From assembly GCF_003591175.1 (NCBI RefSeq), contig NZ_QYYG01000001.1, forward strand, positions 1,798,001-1,862,000: a stretch of DNA of 64,000 bases, in the 5' to 3' direction. Below are positions 1-9,670 of this stretch, in pieces. The DNA comes from Serratia inhibens (lineage in GTDB: Bacteria > Pseudomonadota > Gammaproteobacteria > Enterobacterales > Enterobacteriaceae). The first letter of the stretch is position 1; the number at the start of each line of letters is the position of its first letter. The notes below the pieces were generated by a model that searched no databases, had not been told where the DNA came from, and saw only the letters and a list, made by a program, of their open reading frames with translations. The translations under genes were made by a program, and so were the position numbers.

Positions 1-1032
1 GAAGATGCCGCGATACTGGAAGCGCGGTGCATCTTTAGCGCCTAGCGTGGCGATGCTGGCGCTGCCGTCTGTCGGGACAAGCGATAAAATAGACTGCAGG
101 CCATAGAACACCCCGGCCTGATCGAAGCCGATGACCCGAGTTTCCTTATTGCCAATCTTCAGCTCATAAGCGCCCGGCACCGCCAGCTCACCTTTAAATT
201 TACTCGGTTGGATATCGGTTCTTATGGGATAACCGCCCGCATTATTCGTCACCCCCAGCAGCGTAAAGCGTTCAGCAACCGCGTCAGCCGCAGGCTTATT
301 CAATGCGCTCAGTTCAAGCGCCACGCCTTTGCTCAGATCCACATCCTGCGGATGCACTTTCACTTCCAGCGGCGTCGGCACGATTTGGCCACGCAACGAC
401 GCTGCCGGTAAGGTTTTCAGCTCGGCGTTTTTAGTGAAACGAGTGGCCGGAGTCATCAGGATATTGTTGTCATCCCTGGTGCGCTTCCACTGGTCACCGG
501 TAAAGGGTGCCACAAACCGGTTCAGATCTTCGGTATCGGTATTGAGCAGAATTTTTGGCTTGGCATCGCCGGAGGTCGCGTACCAGCGCGGTACGAAGTC
601 GGTTTTAAACAGTTGCCAGTATTCCGCAATAATCGGAATTTCCACCGTTTTACCGGCCGGGAATCCGGTAAACTTGTCGGTCGGCTCCAGTTTGTACAGA
701 TCCCCGGTCACATGAGAGACGGTGAATTGGTCGTTATCCACTCTCATAGTCTGGCGGGCACTGTGAAAATAGATCGCCCAGTCCTGGCCTTTAATGTCCT
801 GATTATCGTTGGTCAGGCCGATCAGGACTTTATTGCAGGCAGCCCAGTCGGCGCCCAGCTTACCGCAATCCAGACCGCTGTCGGCCGCGCGGTTGTCCAC
901 CATCTTTAAATTCAGCTTTAACTGGCCGAGTTGATCCACCAGCTGTTGATCGGCCATTGCGTTCCCCACGCCGCCAAACAATCCAGCGGTCGCCGTCAGG
1001 GCGGCAAGCGCGCTCAATTTGAATGTATTCAT
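1..1032 (-). CDS. chb: Chitobiase (beta-N-acetylhexosaminidase, GH20), 5' part only
   Basis: Hydrolyses chitobiose and short chitooligosaccharides to GlcNAc in the periplasm. The visible 344 residues are the N-terminal part; the gene runs off the left edge before the GH20 catalytic acids. Residues 1-27 form a signal peptide ending near AMA-DQQ. Residues about 28-180 match the N-terminal chitobiase domain ([20 protein letters not shown]), then a GH20b-type domain ([14 protein letters not shown] segment near 215, [14 protein letters not shown] near 320). The ATG at 1032 has an AAGGATG ribosome site. It follows chiP and chiQ on the same strand with an 18-bp gap to chiQ, as in the chiPQ-ctb operon known from S. 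marcescens, so it is probably co-transcribed. The gene is also called ctb. Confidence 0.93.
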   Translation of the reverse strand, partial: MNTFKLSALAALTATAGLFGGVGNAMADQQLVDQLGQLKLNLKMVDNRAADSGLDCGKLGADWAACNKVLIGLTNDNQDIKGQDWAIYFHSARQTMRVDNDQFTVSHVTGDLYKLEPTDKFTGFPAGKTVEIPIIAEYWQLFKTDFVPRWYATSGDAKPKILLNTDTEDLNRFVAPFTGDQWKRTRDDNNILMTPATRFTKNAELKTLPAASLRGQIVPTPLEVKVHPQDVDLSKGVALELSALNKPAADAVAERFTLLGVTNNAGGYPIRTDIQPSKFKGELAVPGAYELKIGNKETRVIGFDQAGVFYGLQSILSLVPTDGSASIATLGAKDAPRFQYRGIF

Positions 1033-1050
1033 CGTTAACATCATCCTTAA

Positions 1051-1377
1051 TTAATTGTTATTTTCGCGGATCTCTTGCCAAATCTTGCCGCATTTGGCGT
1101 CGTAGGCCTGCCCGTTACCGCTGTGGGCTGCCTGAATGCAGCTCTGATAATCCATCACGCGCACCCTTTCCTGCGCGGCAAACTGTTGGTGCTGCTTCTC
1201 TTGCCGCAGCACGTCCAGCACCGCCTGGCACGACTGCAGTTTTTCCGGCGAACCTTCCGCAGTGTTAATGCAGGCGCTGTACGCCTGTTTCAATTTGGCA
1301 TCTTCCGGCGGTGCGGCGGGCTGCACACAAGCATTCAGCGTGACTACGGCGGCCAACGTCAGCATCATTTTTTTCAT
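1051..1377 (-). CDS. chiQ: ChiQ (YbfN) small lipoprotein of the chitoporin operon
   Basis: A 108-residue lipoprotein. The signal peptide ends in a lipobox-like segment, VVTLNAC, so the mature protein should begin at the cysteine near residue 17. The rest is hydrophilic and carries three further cysteines (SACINT, QSCQAV, QSCIQA) plus one in DAKCGK. I chose the ATG at 1377 over an upstream ATG at 1425 because it gives the signal peptide directly and has an AAAGGGA ribosome site. It lies between chiP (47 bp upstream) and chitobiase, the same place as ybfN behind chiP in E. coli. Its biochemical role is not established; an accessory role with chitoporin is inferred from position. Confidence 0.85.
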   Translation of the reverse strand: MKKMMLTLAAVVTLNACVQPAAPPEDAKLKQAYSACINTAEGSPEKLQSCQAVLDVLRQEKQHQQFAAQERVRVMDYQSCIQAAHSGNGQAYDAKCGKIWQEIRENNN

Positions 1378-1424
1378 TGCTATGTCCCTTTTAAGCTTCC
1401 CCGGCGTCATCGCCGGGGAGGGCA

Positions 1425-2828
1425 TCAGAAAATGGTGAATGGCGCGATAACCATGAATTTGACGTCTTTCTCATCCTGGAAGATGTTGCCGTAACCGCCG
1501 CCCCAGCTCGGGATGTTGGTGTGATTGTCGTACTGGGTGTAATGCAGTTTCAGCAAAGTGCCTTTGGCGCGGCCGTCCTGCACCGTGTACATGGCGTCCA
1601 GGCTCCAGGCGCTCTCTTTCAGGCGCTGGCCCTGATCGTAGATCGGGTTGGTGCTTGGTTTGGCATCCCAGGCATACACGTAAGAACCGCCCACCGCCAT
1701 GCCCGGAAGATTCCAGTTGCTCAGGTCGTACATCACGCCGGCATAAACGGCTTTCTCACCGTTGGCGTTGAAGTCGGAGCGGTTATCCCACCACACGTCG
1801 AGGCGGCCATTGGAGGAAGCATAGGTTGGGGTCATACGCTGCAGGAAGAAGCCCTGATTGCCTTCGGCTTTAACCATGGTGCCTTCCAACCGCCAGTTGA
1901 ACTGACCGGTGGTGTAGCCGAAGGTCAACGCCTGCAGCCAGGCCAGACCGTCGTAAATGCTGTTGGCATCGTTTTTGTCGTTGATGCGGTCTTCCGCGCC
2001 GTAGAACTGGTAGCTGGTGGTTAACGGGTTGCCTAACAGATCGAACTTATAAGATGCCTTGGTGAAGTACTGGTTTACATACCCCTGGGCCTGGCCGAAC
2101 GCCGCTTCCAGCACCAGATCATTTTTGAAGTCGTACTTGGCGCCTAATGAGTGCAGGTAAGACACGCCGGTTTTTTTATCGTTTTGGCGGAAGTCGTCCA
2201 TCTCGGTATGCCAAGGAGCCTTGTACTTGTTGGTCCACATGTAGGAGAAGCTCAACGCGCCGGCATCGCCGTAGTCAAACTTGGCGCCGGCCTCGGCCCC
2301 CTGATAGGTGCCAGGCATAAAGCTCCAGTGCGGCGCCAGCAGCGTCTGACCGCTTGGCTGGATATAACCGGCACGCGCCCAGAGCGGGCCGTATTTGAAC
2401 TTACCGGCCGCTTTATACAGGCTGATGCCGCCTTTGTCGCCGCTGTAGTCTTCATCATAGGTACGGTTTTTCGAGGAGAACGCAATTTCGTTCGGGTGGC
2501 CACTGGCACTGGACTCGGCCAGCTCAATGGCGGTGAACGCGCCCACGTCCAGACCGAACATATCCCAGGCATAGCCCGAAGCGAAATCAAGGCTCAGGTT
2601 AGCCGTCGAGTGCGACAGGTTGGTGGTGTATTTATTGTAATCGTCACTGGTCGGATTGAGATCTTTACGGTCGCGCTCACGTTGCCAGTAATAAATACCG
2701 CCGGTCAGCGTGGAATCATCGACAAACCCTGCGGCTTTCGCCTCAGGGGCCATGGCAAACCCTGTTCCCAACAGCGCACCCGCGATAGCGAGCGCCAGCG
2801 TTTTACGCTGAGCACCGTGCGTACCCAT
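1425..2828 (-). CDS. chiP: Chitoporin ChiP (OprD-type outer-membrane channel)
   Basis: Outer-membrane channel for chitooligosaccharides. The protein has 467 residues, close to the 468 of E. coli ChiP. It has a signal peptide ([17 protein letters not shown], cleavage near residue 32), a barrel rich in alternating aromatic strands, and a C-terminal phenylalanine (VIAPFTIF) typical of BAM-dependent porins. OprD-family features include [15 protein letters not shown] around 157-171. The start at 2828 lies directly behind a leader segment complementary to the ChiX small RNA, so translation is probably repressed by ChiX when chitin sugars are absent. NagC-like operators lie further upstream. It heads the chiP-chiQ-chb transcription unit. 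Confidence 0.95.
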   Translation of the reverse strand: MGTHGAQRKTLALAIAGALLGTGFAMAPEAKAAGFVDDSTLTGGIYYWQRERDRKDLNPTSDDYNKYTTNLSHSTANLSLDFASGYAWDMFGLDVGAFTAIELAESSASGHPNEIAFSSKNRTYDEDYSGDKGGISLYKAAGKFKYGPLWARAGYIQPSGQTLLAPHWSFMPGTYQGAEAGAKFDYGDAGALSFSYMWTNKYKAPWHTEMDDFRQNDKKTGVSYLHSLGAKYDFKNDLVLEAAFGQAQGYVNQYFTKASYKFDLLGNPLTTSYQFYGAEDRINDKNDANSIYDGLAWLQALTFGYTTGQFNWRLEGTMVKAEGNQGFFLQRMTPTYASSNGRLDVWWDNRSDFNANGEKAVYAGVMYDLSNWNLPGMAVGGSYVYAWDAKPSTNPIYDQGQRLKESAWSLDAMYTVQDGRAKGTLLKLHYTQYDNHTNIPSWGGGYGNIFQDEKDVKFMVIAPFTIF

Positions 2829-2847
2829 AATGAAATTCCTCTTTGAC
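2829..2847 (-). promoter_or_regulatory. ChiX sRNA pairing site in the chiP leader
   Basis: Immediately before the chiP start the mRNA reads GUCAAAGAGGAAUUUCAUU. As I recall E. coli ChiX, its single-stranded part contains the exact complement, AAUGAAAUUCCUCUUUGAC, giving 19 uninterrupted pairs that cover the ribosome site AGAGGAA. The ChiX-chiP interaction is established in E. coli and Salmonella and ChiX control is reported in S. marcescens. The ChiX gene itself was not seen in this window. Confidence 0.88.
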
Positions 2848-2970
2848 TTAACTTTAAAAGTTGCAGCCGCCCGTGTTCACCACTGCCCTGCACGACTGCC
2901 AATAAAAAACCCAACCGGGTAAAAAATAGTGCGCGGGGTGAAATCCCCACAGCACTTATTGCTACAGCTA

Positions 2971-2999
2971 GACTATTTTTCGCGACGCGAATTATCAAA
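2971..2999. promoter_or_regulatory. NagC-like operator A upstream of chiP
   Basis: The core is a perfect 13-bp palindrome, TTCGCGACGCGAA (2979-2991), flanked by AT-rich arms (ACTATTTT on the left, TTATCAAA on the right). This layout resembles NagC/Mlc operators and the element upstream of nagE at 7460-7484. NagC is encoded in this window. Confidence 0.6.
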
Positions 3000-3015
3000 T
3001 GAAAAATGAGAGAGA

Positions 3016-3034
3016 TTTGTCAAAGTATGACAAA
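3016..3034. promoter_or_regulatory. Perfect inverted repeat TTTGTCA-N5-TGACAAA upstream of chiP
   Basis: Two 7-bp arms separated by AAGTA form a perfect 19-bp operator-like palindrome about 190 bp upstream of chiP. It does not fit the CRP or NagC patterns. The cognate regulator is unknown. Confidence 0.4.
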
Positions 3035-3187
3035 GAGCACATATCGCTGAGATTGTGTTACGTCGCTGTGCAAAGAGGGATTTGAATAAAAAATTCAATA
3101 AAATCAGAATAAATATTGATACCAGGTCAAGCAGAGACGATTAATGGTTTCAGCATAACAAAAACCATCAGCCAGAAAGGAAAAAAT

Positions 3188-3199
3188 GAGAGCGCTCTC
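3188..3199. promoter_or_regulatory. 12-bp palindrome GAGAGCGCTCTC, LacI-family-like
   Basis: This perfect palindrome with a central CG lies between the chiP promoter region and the glnS terminator. LacI-family operators often have this symmetry. No LacI-type regulator is encoded in the window. Confidence 0.3.
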
Positions 3200-3207
3200 C
3201 AAATGAC

Positions 3208-3232
3208 ATTAATTCGCATCACGAATATATAA
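3208..3232. promoter_or_regulatory. NagC-like operator B upstream of chiP
   Basis: ATTCG-CATCA-CGAAT (3212-3226) with AT-rich arms resembles operator A, whose centre is about 235 bp away. NagC is known to bind paired distant sites and loop DNA, so the pair may repress chiP cooperatively. The rest of 2848-3350 holds AT-rich promoter DNA with no gene I can support. Confidence 0.5.
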
Positions 3233-3352
3233 GGTAATGTTAACTGAATGAAGCCTTATATCAAGAAATTGATAATGAAAGGACGTGATGAAAATCTACA
3301 GCAGGGTTGATGAAATAAGGTATGTGCGCAGAGGAAAAGCGGTGAATGTCAT

Positions 3353-3384
3353 TAAAAAAAAAGCGCAACCGAAGTTGCGCTTTT
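3353..3384 (-). terminator. Rho-independent terminator of glnS
   Basis: The stem GCGCAAC/GTTGCGC with a CGAA loop is followed on the minus strand by an uninterrupted run of Ts. It lies about 25 bp past the glnS stop. Confidence 0.85.
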
Positions 3385-3406
3385 ATCCGTCAGCGGTATA
3401 TCACCC

Positions 3407-5071
3407 TCAGACGTCGATTTTCGCCCAGGTGTCACGCAGGCCAACGGTGCGGTTAAACACCAGATGCTCAGCCGAAGAGTAGCGGCTGTCGGCGCAGAAA
3501 TAGCCTTCACGTTCGAACTGGTAGGCTTTTTCCGGCTGCGCGGCAGCCAGGCTTGGCTCCACGAAGCCATGCTTGACAACCAGCGACTCCGGGTTGATGG
3601 TCGCGAGGAAATCCTCTGCCGCCGCCGGGTTCGCCACGTTGAACAGGCGATCGTACAGGCGGATTTCCGCCGGCAACGCATGCGCAGCGGAAACCCAGTG
3701 GATCACGCCCTTCACCTTGCGGCCATCGGCAGGATCCTTGCTCAGCGTATCCGCATCGTAGCTGCAGAAAATGGTGGTGATCTCGCCCTCGGCGTCCTTC
3801 TCGACGCGCTCAGCCTTGATCACATACGCATTGCGCAGACGCACTTCCTTACCCAGCACCAGACGCTTGTATTGCTTGTTGGCTTCTTCGCGGAAGTCGG
3901 CACGATCGATATAAATCTCACGGCTGAACGGCACTTCGCGGCTGCCCATTTCCGGCTTGTTCGGGTGGTTGGGCATGGTGACCATTTCCACACCTTCGGC
4001 CCGGTTCTCGATGATCACTTTCACCGGATCCAGCACCGCCATCGCACGCGGCGCGTTCTCGTTCAGATCTTCACGAATGCAAGCCTCCAGCGCCACCATT
4101 TCGACGTTGTTATCCTGCTTGGTCACGCCGATGCGCTGGCAGAACTCACGGATCGAGGCCGCGGTATAACCACGGCGACGCAGGCCGGAAACGGTCGGCA
4201 TACGCGGGTCATCCCAGCCTTCAACGATATTCTCGGTCACCAACTGGTTCAGCTTGCGCTTCGACATGATGGCGTACTCAAGATTGAGACGCGAGAACTC
4301 GTACTGACGCGGATGGCAAGGGATGGTGATGTTATCCAGCACCCAGTCATACAGACGGCGGTTGTCCTGGAACTCCAGCGTACACAGCGAATGGGTGATC
4401 CCTTCCAGCGCATCGGAAATGCAGTGGGTAAAATCGTACATCGGGTAGATGCACCACTTGTTGCCGGTCTGATGGTGTTCTGCAAATTTAATGCGGTACA
4501 GCACCGGATCACGCATCACGATGAACGGTGAAGCCATGTCAATTTTGGCTCGCAGGCAGGCGGTGCCTTCGGCAAATTCGCCATTACGCATTTTCTCAAA
4601 CAGCGCCAGGTTCTCTTCCACGCTGCGGCCGCGATACGGACTGTCTTTGCCGGGTGCAGTCAGGCTGCCGCGATATTCGCGGATCTGCTCAGGCGACAGT
4701 TCGTCGACGTAGGCCAGACCTTTGTTGATCAGCTCAACCGCATAGTGGTGCAACTGATCGAAGTAATCCGAGGAGTAACGGACATTGCCGCTCCACTCAA
4801 AGCCCAGCCACTCGACGTCGTGCTTGATTGACTCGACGAATTCGATGTCTTCTTTTACCGGGTTGGTATCATCGAAACGCAGGTTGCACTGGCCCCGGTA
4901 ATCCTGGGCGATGCCGAAGTTCAGGCAGATGGATTTGGCATGGCCGATATGCAGATAGCCATTTGGCTCCGGCGGGAAACGGGTATGTACCGACGCGTGT
5001 TTCCCTGACGCCAGATCTTCATCAACGATCTGACGGATAAAATTGGTTGGGCGGGCTTCAGCCTCACTCAT
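3407..5071 (-). CDS. glnS: Glutaminyl-tRNA synthetase
   Basis: Class I synthetase that charges tRNA-Gln in the cytosol. It has 554 residues, the E. coli length. The HIGH motif is in [15 protein letters not shown] (about 33-47) and the KMSKS-equivalent is MSKRK near 268. The C-terminal beta-barrel anticodon-binding part ends with [14 protein letters not shown]. The ATG at 5071 is chosen over a codon 15 bp upstream because it matches the family N-terminus [15 protein letters not shown] and has a GAGGAA ribosome site. It lies between chiP and nagE on the same strand but has its own terminator, so it is probably a separate unit. Three of its tRNA-Gln substrates are encoded at 15.7-16.1 kb. Confidence 0.98.
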   Translation of the reverse strand: MSEAEARPTNFIRQIVDEDLASGKHASVHTRFPPEPNGYLHIGHAKSICLNFGIAQDYRGQCNLRFDDTNPVKEDIEFVESIKHDVEWLGFEWSGNVRYSSDYFDQLHHYAVELINKGLAYVDELSPEQIREYRGSLTAPGKDSPYRGRSVEENLALFEKMRNGEFAEGTACLRAKIDMASPFIVMRDPVLYRIKFAEHHQTGNKWCIYPMYDFTHCISDALEGITHSLCTLEFQDNRRLYDWVLDNITIPCHPRQYEFSRLNLEYAIMSKRKLNQLVTENIVEGWDDPRMPTVSGLRRRGYTAASIREFCQRIGVTKQDNNVEMVALEACIREDLNENAPRAMAVLDPVKVIIENRAEGVEMVTMPNHPNKPEMGSREVPFSREIYIDRADFREEANKQYKRLVLGKEVRLRNAYVIKAERVEKDAEGEITTIFCSYDADTLSKDPADGRKVKGVIHWVSAAHALPAEIRLYDRLFNVANPAAAEDFLATINPESLVVKHGFVEPSLAAAQPEKAYQFEREGYFCADSRYSSAEHLVFNRTVGLRDTWAKIDV

Positions 5072-5214
5072 TTGACTATTCCTCAATGCAAAGCGCTACA
5101 CATAACCGCCTATGATCCAACAAGCCACGCCCGGAAACAACCGTTTGTTTCACGAAAAATGCAGGGCTCTGCACCGCAATAGACCACGGCACCACAACGG
5201 GGCAAATTGCGCTC

Positions 5215-5249
5215 ATAAAAAAGCGGGAAGAGATCGCTCTCTTCCCGCC
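5215..5249 (-). terminator. Terminator of nagE
   Basis: A long stem, GCGGGAAGAGA/TCTCTTCCCGC (5223-5248), is followed on the minus strand by six Ts. It lies about 65 bp past the nagE stop and ahead of glnS. Confidence 0.85.
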
Positions 5250-5312
5250 AAAGGTAGGGTGTGTTCCGTCATGACTCGTTAAACACCCTGGGTACTACTC
5301 AGGTAAAACACT

Positions 5313-7349
5313 TTACTTCTGGATGTCGAACAGCTTGGTTTGGCCTGCCACTACGGAACCGGTCGCCAGTGCAGTCAGGCCGGCGTAATCGTCAGAGTTG
5401 CTCACCACCACCGGGCTTATCATCGAGCGGGCATTGGCGTTCAGGAAGTCCAGATCCAACTCGAGAATCGGCTGGCCGGCTTTCACCTCAGCACCCTCTT
5501 CTACCAGACGTTTGAACCCCTGACCGTTCAGCGCCACGGTGTCGATGCCCATATGCACCACAATCTCCGCGCCCTTGACGGTTTCCAGACAGAAAGCGTG
5601 GTTGGTGTTGAAGATTTTCACGATGGTGCCGTCCGCCGGCGCCACCACGGTTTTGTCGGTCGGGCGGATCGCCAGGCCATCACCCACCGCTTTGCTGGCA
5701 AAGGCTTCATCAGGAACCTGATCCAACAACACCACTTCGCCGGTTACCGGTGCCACCAGCGTCTCAAAAGCCACCTTAGGTGCGTTAGGCACCGCCTGCG
5801 GCTTGGCTTCGGCTACAGGGGCTGCAGCAGGCGCTACGGTAGCGGCAACCGGACCTGCGGCGACCACGTTGCGCATGGCGCTGGCAATCAGCTCCGCACG
5901 GGTGCCGACGATCACCTGTACGCTTTGTTTGTTCAGGCGGATCACGCCGGAAGCACCCAGACGTTTCGCCACCGCGTCGTTCACCAGTGCAGAGTCTTTC
6001 ACGTTCAGACGCAGACGGGTGATACAGGCGTCGATGCCGGTCAGGTTGTCAGAACCGCCGATGGCGCCCACGTAACGGCGTGCCAGGGTAGTGGTTTCGT
6101 TTTCGCCTTTACCGTCGTCGGTACCGACGTTTACGTCATAACCGTCGGTTTCGTCACCGGCAACCGCCAGTTCGCGCCCTGGGGTCATCAGGTTGAACTT
6201 GTTGATGGTGAAGCGGAACACCACGTAGTAAATGGCGAAGAACACCAGGCCCTGCGGGATCAACATGTACCAGTGGGTCGCCAATGGGTTACGTGACGAA
6301 AGCACCATATCCACCAGACCGGCACTGAAGCCGAAACCGGCAATCCAGTGCATGCTGGCGGCGATGTATACCGAAATACCGGTCAGTATCGCGTGGATCA
6401 CATACAACACTGGAGCCACGAACATGAAGGAGAATTCCAGCGGTTCGGTGATCCCGGTAAAGAAGGCGGCAAAGGCGCCCGCCATCATGATACCCAGAAC
6501 CTTGGCTTTGTTTTCCGGACGCGCGCAGTGATAGATAGCCAGCGCAGCACCCGGCAGACCGAACATCATGATAGGGAAGAAGCCCGCCTGATAACGACCG
6601 GTGATGCCGACAACCGCTTTACCGGCTTCGATAGACTGCTGGCCACCGAGGAAGTTAGGGATGTCGTTAATGCCGGCCACGTCGAACCAGAACACCGAGT
6701 TCAACGCATGATGCAGGCCGACCGGGATCAGCAGACGGTTAAAGAACGCATAAATACCTGCGCCGGCGGAGCCTAACTTCTGAATATGTTCACCGAAGTT
6801 AACCAGGCCACCGAAAATCATCGGCCAGATATACATCAGAATGAAAGCCACCAGGATCATCAGGAAGGAGATCAGGATAGGCACCAGACGGCGGCCGCTG
6901 AAGAACGACAGCGCTTTCGGCAGCTCAACGCTGCTGAAACGGTTGTAGACTTCGGCGGAAATAATGCCCACCAGAATACCGACGAACTGGTTCTCAATTT
7001 TGCCAAAAGCGGCAGGGACCTGGTCGAGGGGGATCTTCTGAATCATCGACACGGCGGACGGTGAACAGAGAGTGGTTAATACCAGGAAACCGACAAAGCC
7101 GGTCAGCGCGGCGGCGCCGTCCTTGTCTTTGGACATGCCATAAGCCACACCGACGGCGAACAGCACCGACATGTGTTCGATAATGGCAGAGCCGGATTTA
7201 ATAAAGAAAGCAGCGAGAGCGTTGGAGGCGCCCCAACCCGTAGGGTCAATCCAGTACCCTACGCCCATCAAGATCGCGGCGGCGGGCAGCGTGGCAACCG
7301 GCACCATCAAGGCGCGGCCCACTTTTTGCAAATAACTAAGAATGTTCAC
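5313..7349 (-). CDS. nagE: PTS N-acetylglucosamine transporter EIICBA
   Basis: Inner-membrane permease that imports GlcNAc and phosphorylates it to GlcNAc-6-P. It has 678 residues in C-B-A order. EIIC spans about 1-390, with many membrane helices and the GITEPLEF substrate motif at 299-306. EIIB carries the phospho-cysteine C442 in GIDACITRLRLNV. An Ala/Pro-rich linker (about 497-525) precedes EIIA with its active histidine H599 in EIVVHMGID. It is divergent from nagBACD, with shared NagC and CRP control in the 335-bp gap, as in E. coli. The ATG at 7349 starts MNILSYLQKVGRALMVPVA, the usual EIIC N-terminus. Confidence 0.97.
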   Translation of the reverse strand: MNILSYLQKVGRALMVPVATLPAAAILMGVGYWIDPTGWGASNALAAFFIKSGSAIIEHMSVLFAVGVAYGMSKDKDGAAALTGFVGFLVLTTLCSPSAVSMIQKIPLDQVPAAFGKIENQFVGILVGIISAEVYNRFSSVELPKALSFFSGRRLVPILISFLMILVAFILMYIWPMIFGGLVNFGEHIQKLGSAGAGIYAFFNRLLIPVGLHHALNSVFWFDVAGINDIPNFLGGQQSIEAGKAVVGITGRYQAGFFPIMMFGLPGAALAIYHCARPENKAKVLGIMMAGAFAAFFTGITEPLEFSFMFVAPVLYVIHAILTGISVYIAASMHWIAGFGFSAGLVDMVLSSRNPLATHWYMLIPQGLVFFAIYYVVFRFTINKFNLMTPGRELAVAGDETDGYDVNVGTDDGKGENETTTLARRYVGAIGGSDNLTGIDACITRLRLNVKDSALVNDAVAKRLGASGVIRLNKQSVQVIVGTRAELIASAMRNVVAAGPVAATVAPAAAPVAEAKPQAVPNAPKVAFETLVAPVTGEVVLLDQVPDEAFASKAVGDGLAIRPTDKTVVAPADGTIVKIFNTNHAFCLETVKGAEIVVHMGIDTVALNGQGFKRLVEEGAEVKAGQPILELDLDFLNANARSMISPVVVSNSDDYAGLTALATGSVVAGQTKLFDIQK

Positions 7350-7459
7350 CTTTTCCCCCTATGTTGTCCGCGGACGGACCCTATTAGTAGTTTATTTAAC
7401 TCTCTCACTACCTTTTAGAAATAACGCATGGCACGTATCACTCATGCGGAGTGTAAAAA

Positions 7460-7484
7460 AATTATTTCGTATCGCAAATTAAAA
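7460..7484. promoter_or_regulatory. NagC operator at nagE
   Basis: AATTATTTCGTATCGCAAAT followed by TAAAA matches the NagC operator shape (AT arms around a CG-TAT-CG core). It sits about 110 bp upstream of the nagE start. Confidence 0.65.
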
Positions 7485-7493
7485 GCTCCTTTT

Positions 7494-7511
7494 TTGTGAT
7501 TTATATCACCA
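7494..7511. promoter_or_regulatory. CRP-cAMP site between nagE and nagB
   Basis: TGTGA-TTTATA-TCACC (7495-7510) matches the TGTGA-N6-TCACA consensus at nine of ten fixed positions. CRP activation of the nag divergon is known in E. coli. Confidence 0.75.
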
Positions 7512-7684
7512 AAAAGTAGTCTTAAGCTGCCACATTGCTAGCCATCACACAAAACTTATTTTATCATTCAAAAAATCATCGGGGCTGACGCATCACGTGA
7601 GAATCATAAAGTTGGATTACGCTTAGACTCTTGTTCAGGCCCGTAACAGTATAGCTTTAGTTTACTTACCCAAAGAGGTGTTAG

Positions 7685-8485
7685 ATGAGACTTATCCCAC
7701 TGAAAGATACTGCACAAGTCGGCAAATGGGCCGCCCGCCATATCGTCCAGCGCATCAACGCATTCAAGCCTACTGCGGAGCGTCCGTTTGTACTCGGCCT
7801 GCCAACCGGCGGGACTCCGCTCGAAGCCTACAAACATCTGATTGCGATGCACAAAGCAGGTGAAGTAAGCTTTAAGCATGTAGTGACTTTCAACATGGAC
7901 GAATACGTTGGCCTGCCGCAGGAACACCCGGAAAGCTATCATACCTTCATGTACCGTAATTTCTTTGATCACGTTGATATTCCACGTGAAAACATCAACC
8001 TGCTGAATGGCAATGCGCCGGACGTGGACGCCGAGTGCCGTAAATACGAAGAAAAAATCAAGTCCTACGGTAAAATCAACCTGTTTATGGGCGGCGTCGG
8101 CATTGACGGTCATATCGCGTTTAACGAGCCGGCTTCATCACTGGCGTCGCGTACCCGCATCAAAACGCTGACTGAAGATACCCGCATCGCCAACTCTCGT
8201 TTCTTCGGCGGCGATGTTAGCCTGGTGCCGAAATACGCGCTGACCGTGGGCGTGGGTACGCTGCTCGACGCAGAAGAAGTGATGATTCTGGTGACCGGCC
8301 ATGCCAAGGCACAGGCGCTGGAAGCCGCAGTGGAAGGCAATATCAACCATATGTGGACCATCAGTTGCCTGCAGCTGCACGCCAAGGCGGTTGTGGTGTG
8401 CGATGAGCCTTCCACCATGGAACTGAAAGTCAAAACCGTTAAATACTTCCGCGAGTTAGAAGCGGAAAGCGTTAAGAGTCTTTAA
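7685..8485 (+). CDS. nagB: Glucosamine-6-phosphate deaminase
   Basis: Cytosolic enzyme converting glucosamine-6-P to fructose-6-P and ammonia, the last step of GlcNAc catabolism. It has 266 residues, the family length. Catalytic residues are visible at their E. coli positions: D72 (FNMDEYVGL) and D141, H143 and E148 ([11 protein letters not shown]). The phosphate loop is [11 protein letters not shown] at 39-49. The ATG at 7685 has an AGAGGTG ribosome site. It heads nagB-nagA-nagC-nagD, whose promoter lies in the shared region with nagE. Confidence 0.98.
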   Translation: MRLIPLKDTAQVGKWAARHIVQRINAFKPTAERPFVLGLPTGGTPLEAYKHLIAMHKAGEVSFKHVVTFNMDEYVGLPQEHPESYHTFMYRNFFDHVDIPRENINLLNGNAPDVDAECRKYEEKIKSYGKINLFMGGVGIDGHIAFNEPASSLASRTRIKTLTEDTRIANSRFFGGDVSLVPKYALTVGVGTLLDAEEVMILVTGHAKAQALEAAVEGNINHMWTISCLQLHAKAVVVCDEPSTMELKVKTVKYFRELEAESVKSL

Positions 8486-8503
8486 TTTTTGCAGGGGGCT
8501 ACG

Positions 8504-9643
8504 ATGTTCGCTTTAACCCAATGCCGGATTTTCACCGGCCACGACGTGCTTGACGACCATGCGGTAATCATCGCTGATGGACTGATTGAACGAGTCTGTC
8601 CGCTGGCTGAACTGCCGGCCGACATTGAAACGCGCGATCTGGGTGGCGCCATCCTGGCCCCCGGTTTGATCGACGTGCAGCTTAACGGCTGTGGCGGCGT
8701 ACAATTTAACGATTCGCTGGACGCCATTTCGGAAGAGACGCTGGAGATCATGCAGCGCGCCAACGAAAAATCCGGCTGCACCAGCTATCTGCCTACGCTG
8801 ATCACCAGCAGCGACGAATTTATGAAGCACAGCATCGATGTGATGCGTGCTTATCTGAAAAAACACCCGAATCAGGCACTCGGCCTGCATCTGGAAGGGC
8901 CGTACCTTAGCCCACTGAAAAAAGGCACCCACAACCCGGCGTTCATCCGCAAACCGACCAGCGAGATGATCGACTATCTGTGCGCCAACGCCGATGTGAT
9001 CACCAAAGTCACCCTGGCGCCGGAAATGGTAGAACCGCACTTTATCAAGCAACTGACCGCAGCGGGCATCGTGGTTTCCGCCGGCCACTCTAACGCCACT
9101 TACGATCAGGCCCGCACCGGCTTTGCCGCCGGCATCACCTTTGCGACCCATCTGTATAACGCCATGCCGTATATCACCGGGCGCGAACCTGGCCTGATGG
9201 GGGCGATTTTCGATACGCCCGAAGTGTATACCGGCATCATTGCCGACGGCCATCACGTAGCCTGGGCGAGTATCCGTAACGCCAAACGCATGAAAGGTGA
9301 TAAATTGGTGTTGGTCACCGATGCCACCGCCCCGGCGGGCGCAGAGATTGACCAATTTATTTTTGCCGGTAAAACAATATACTATCGCGACGGGCTGTGC
9401 GTGGATGAGAACGGCACCCTGAGCGGCTCGGCGCTGACCATGATCGACGCGGTGAAAAACAGCGTAGAGCACGTCGGTATCGCGCTGGACGAAGCGCTGC
9501 GCATGGCAACGTTGTATCCGGCGCGCGCCATCGGCGTAGACCACCTGTTAGGCACAATCGAAGCCGGCAAAGTGGCGAACCTGACCGCATTTACCCGTGA
9601 TTTTGATATCACCAAAACGCTCGTTAACGGTAACGAGGTTTAA
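8504..9643 (+). CDS. nagA: N-acetylglucosamine-6-phosphate deacetylase
   Basis: Amidohydrolase removing acetate from GlcNAc-6-P. It has 379 residues from the ATG at 8504, chosen over a TTG 15 bp upstream because of the AGGGGG ribosome site and the family N-terminus [12 protein letters not shown]. Metal and catalytic residues sit as in E. coli: E131 (HLEGPYLSP), H195 (SAGHSNAT), H216 (THLYNAMP) and D273 ([10 protein letters not shown]). It starts 18 bp after nagB. Its substrate is also the NagC inducer, so its activity sets the induction level of the nag and chiP genes. Confidence 0.98.
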   Translation: MFALTQCRIFTGHDVLDDHAVIIADGLIERVCPLAELPADIETRDLGGAILAPGLIDVQLNGCGGVQFNDSLDAISEETLEIMQRANEKSGCTSYLPTLITSSDEFMKHSIDVMRAYLKKHPNQALGLHLEGPYLSPLKKGTHNPAFIRKPTSEMIDYLCANADVITKVTLAPEMVEPHFIKQLTAAGIVVSAGHSNATYDQARTGFAAGITFATHLYNAMPYITGREPGLMGAIFDTPEVYTGIIADGHHVAWASIRNAKRMKGDKLVLVTDATAPAGAEIDQFIFAGKTIYYRDGLCVDENGTLSGSALTMIDAVKNSVEHVGIALDEALRMATLYPARAIGVDHLLGTIEAGKVANLTAFTRDFDITKTLVNGNEV

Positions 9644-9670
9644 CTTAATGAACAGCGAGTAAAATTATTG

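Larger units (their letters stand above)
7350..7684. promoter_or_regulatory. nagE-nagB divergent control region
   Basis: This 335-bp gene-free gap holds the nagE and nagB promoters. It contains a NagC-like site near 7460-7484, a CRP site at 7494-7511, and an AT-rich segment at 7550-7580 (CACAAAACTTATTTTATCAT), which resembles the nagB-proximal NagC region of E. coli as I recall it. The layout suggests NagC looping across the two promoters with CRP activation between them. Confidence 0.75.

Noticed and set aside
2905-2929. ACCC-GGTT-GGGT with flanking T/A runs in the chiP leader as a terminator
   Set aside because: The stem has only four base pairs. It could matter for leader structure but is too weak to call.
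7428-7445. TGGCAC near nagE as a sigma-54 promoter
   Set aside because: No TTGC at the right distance.
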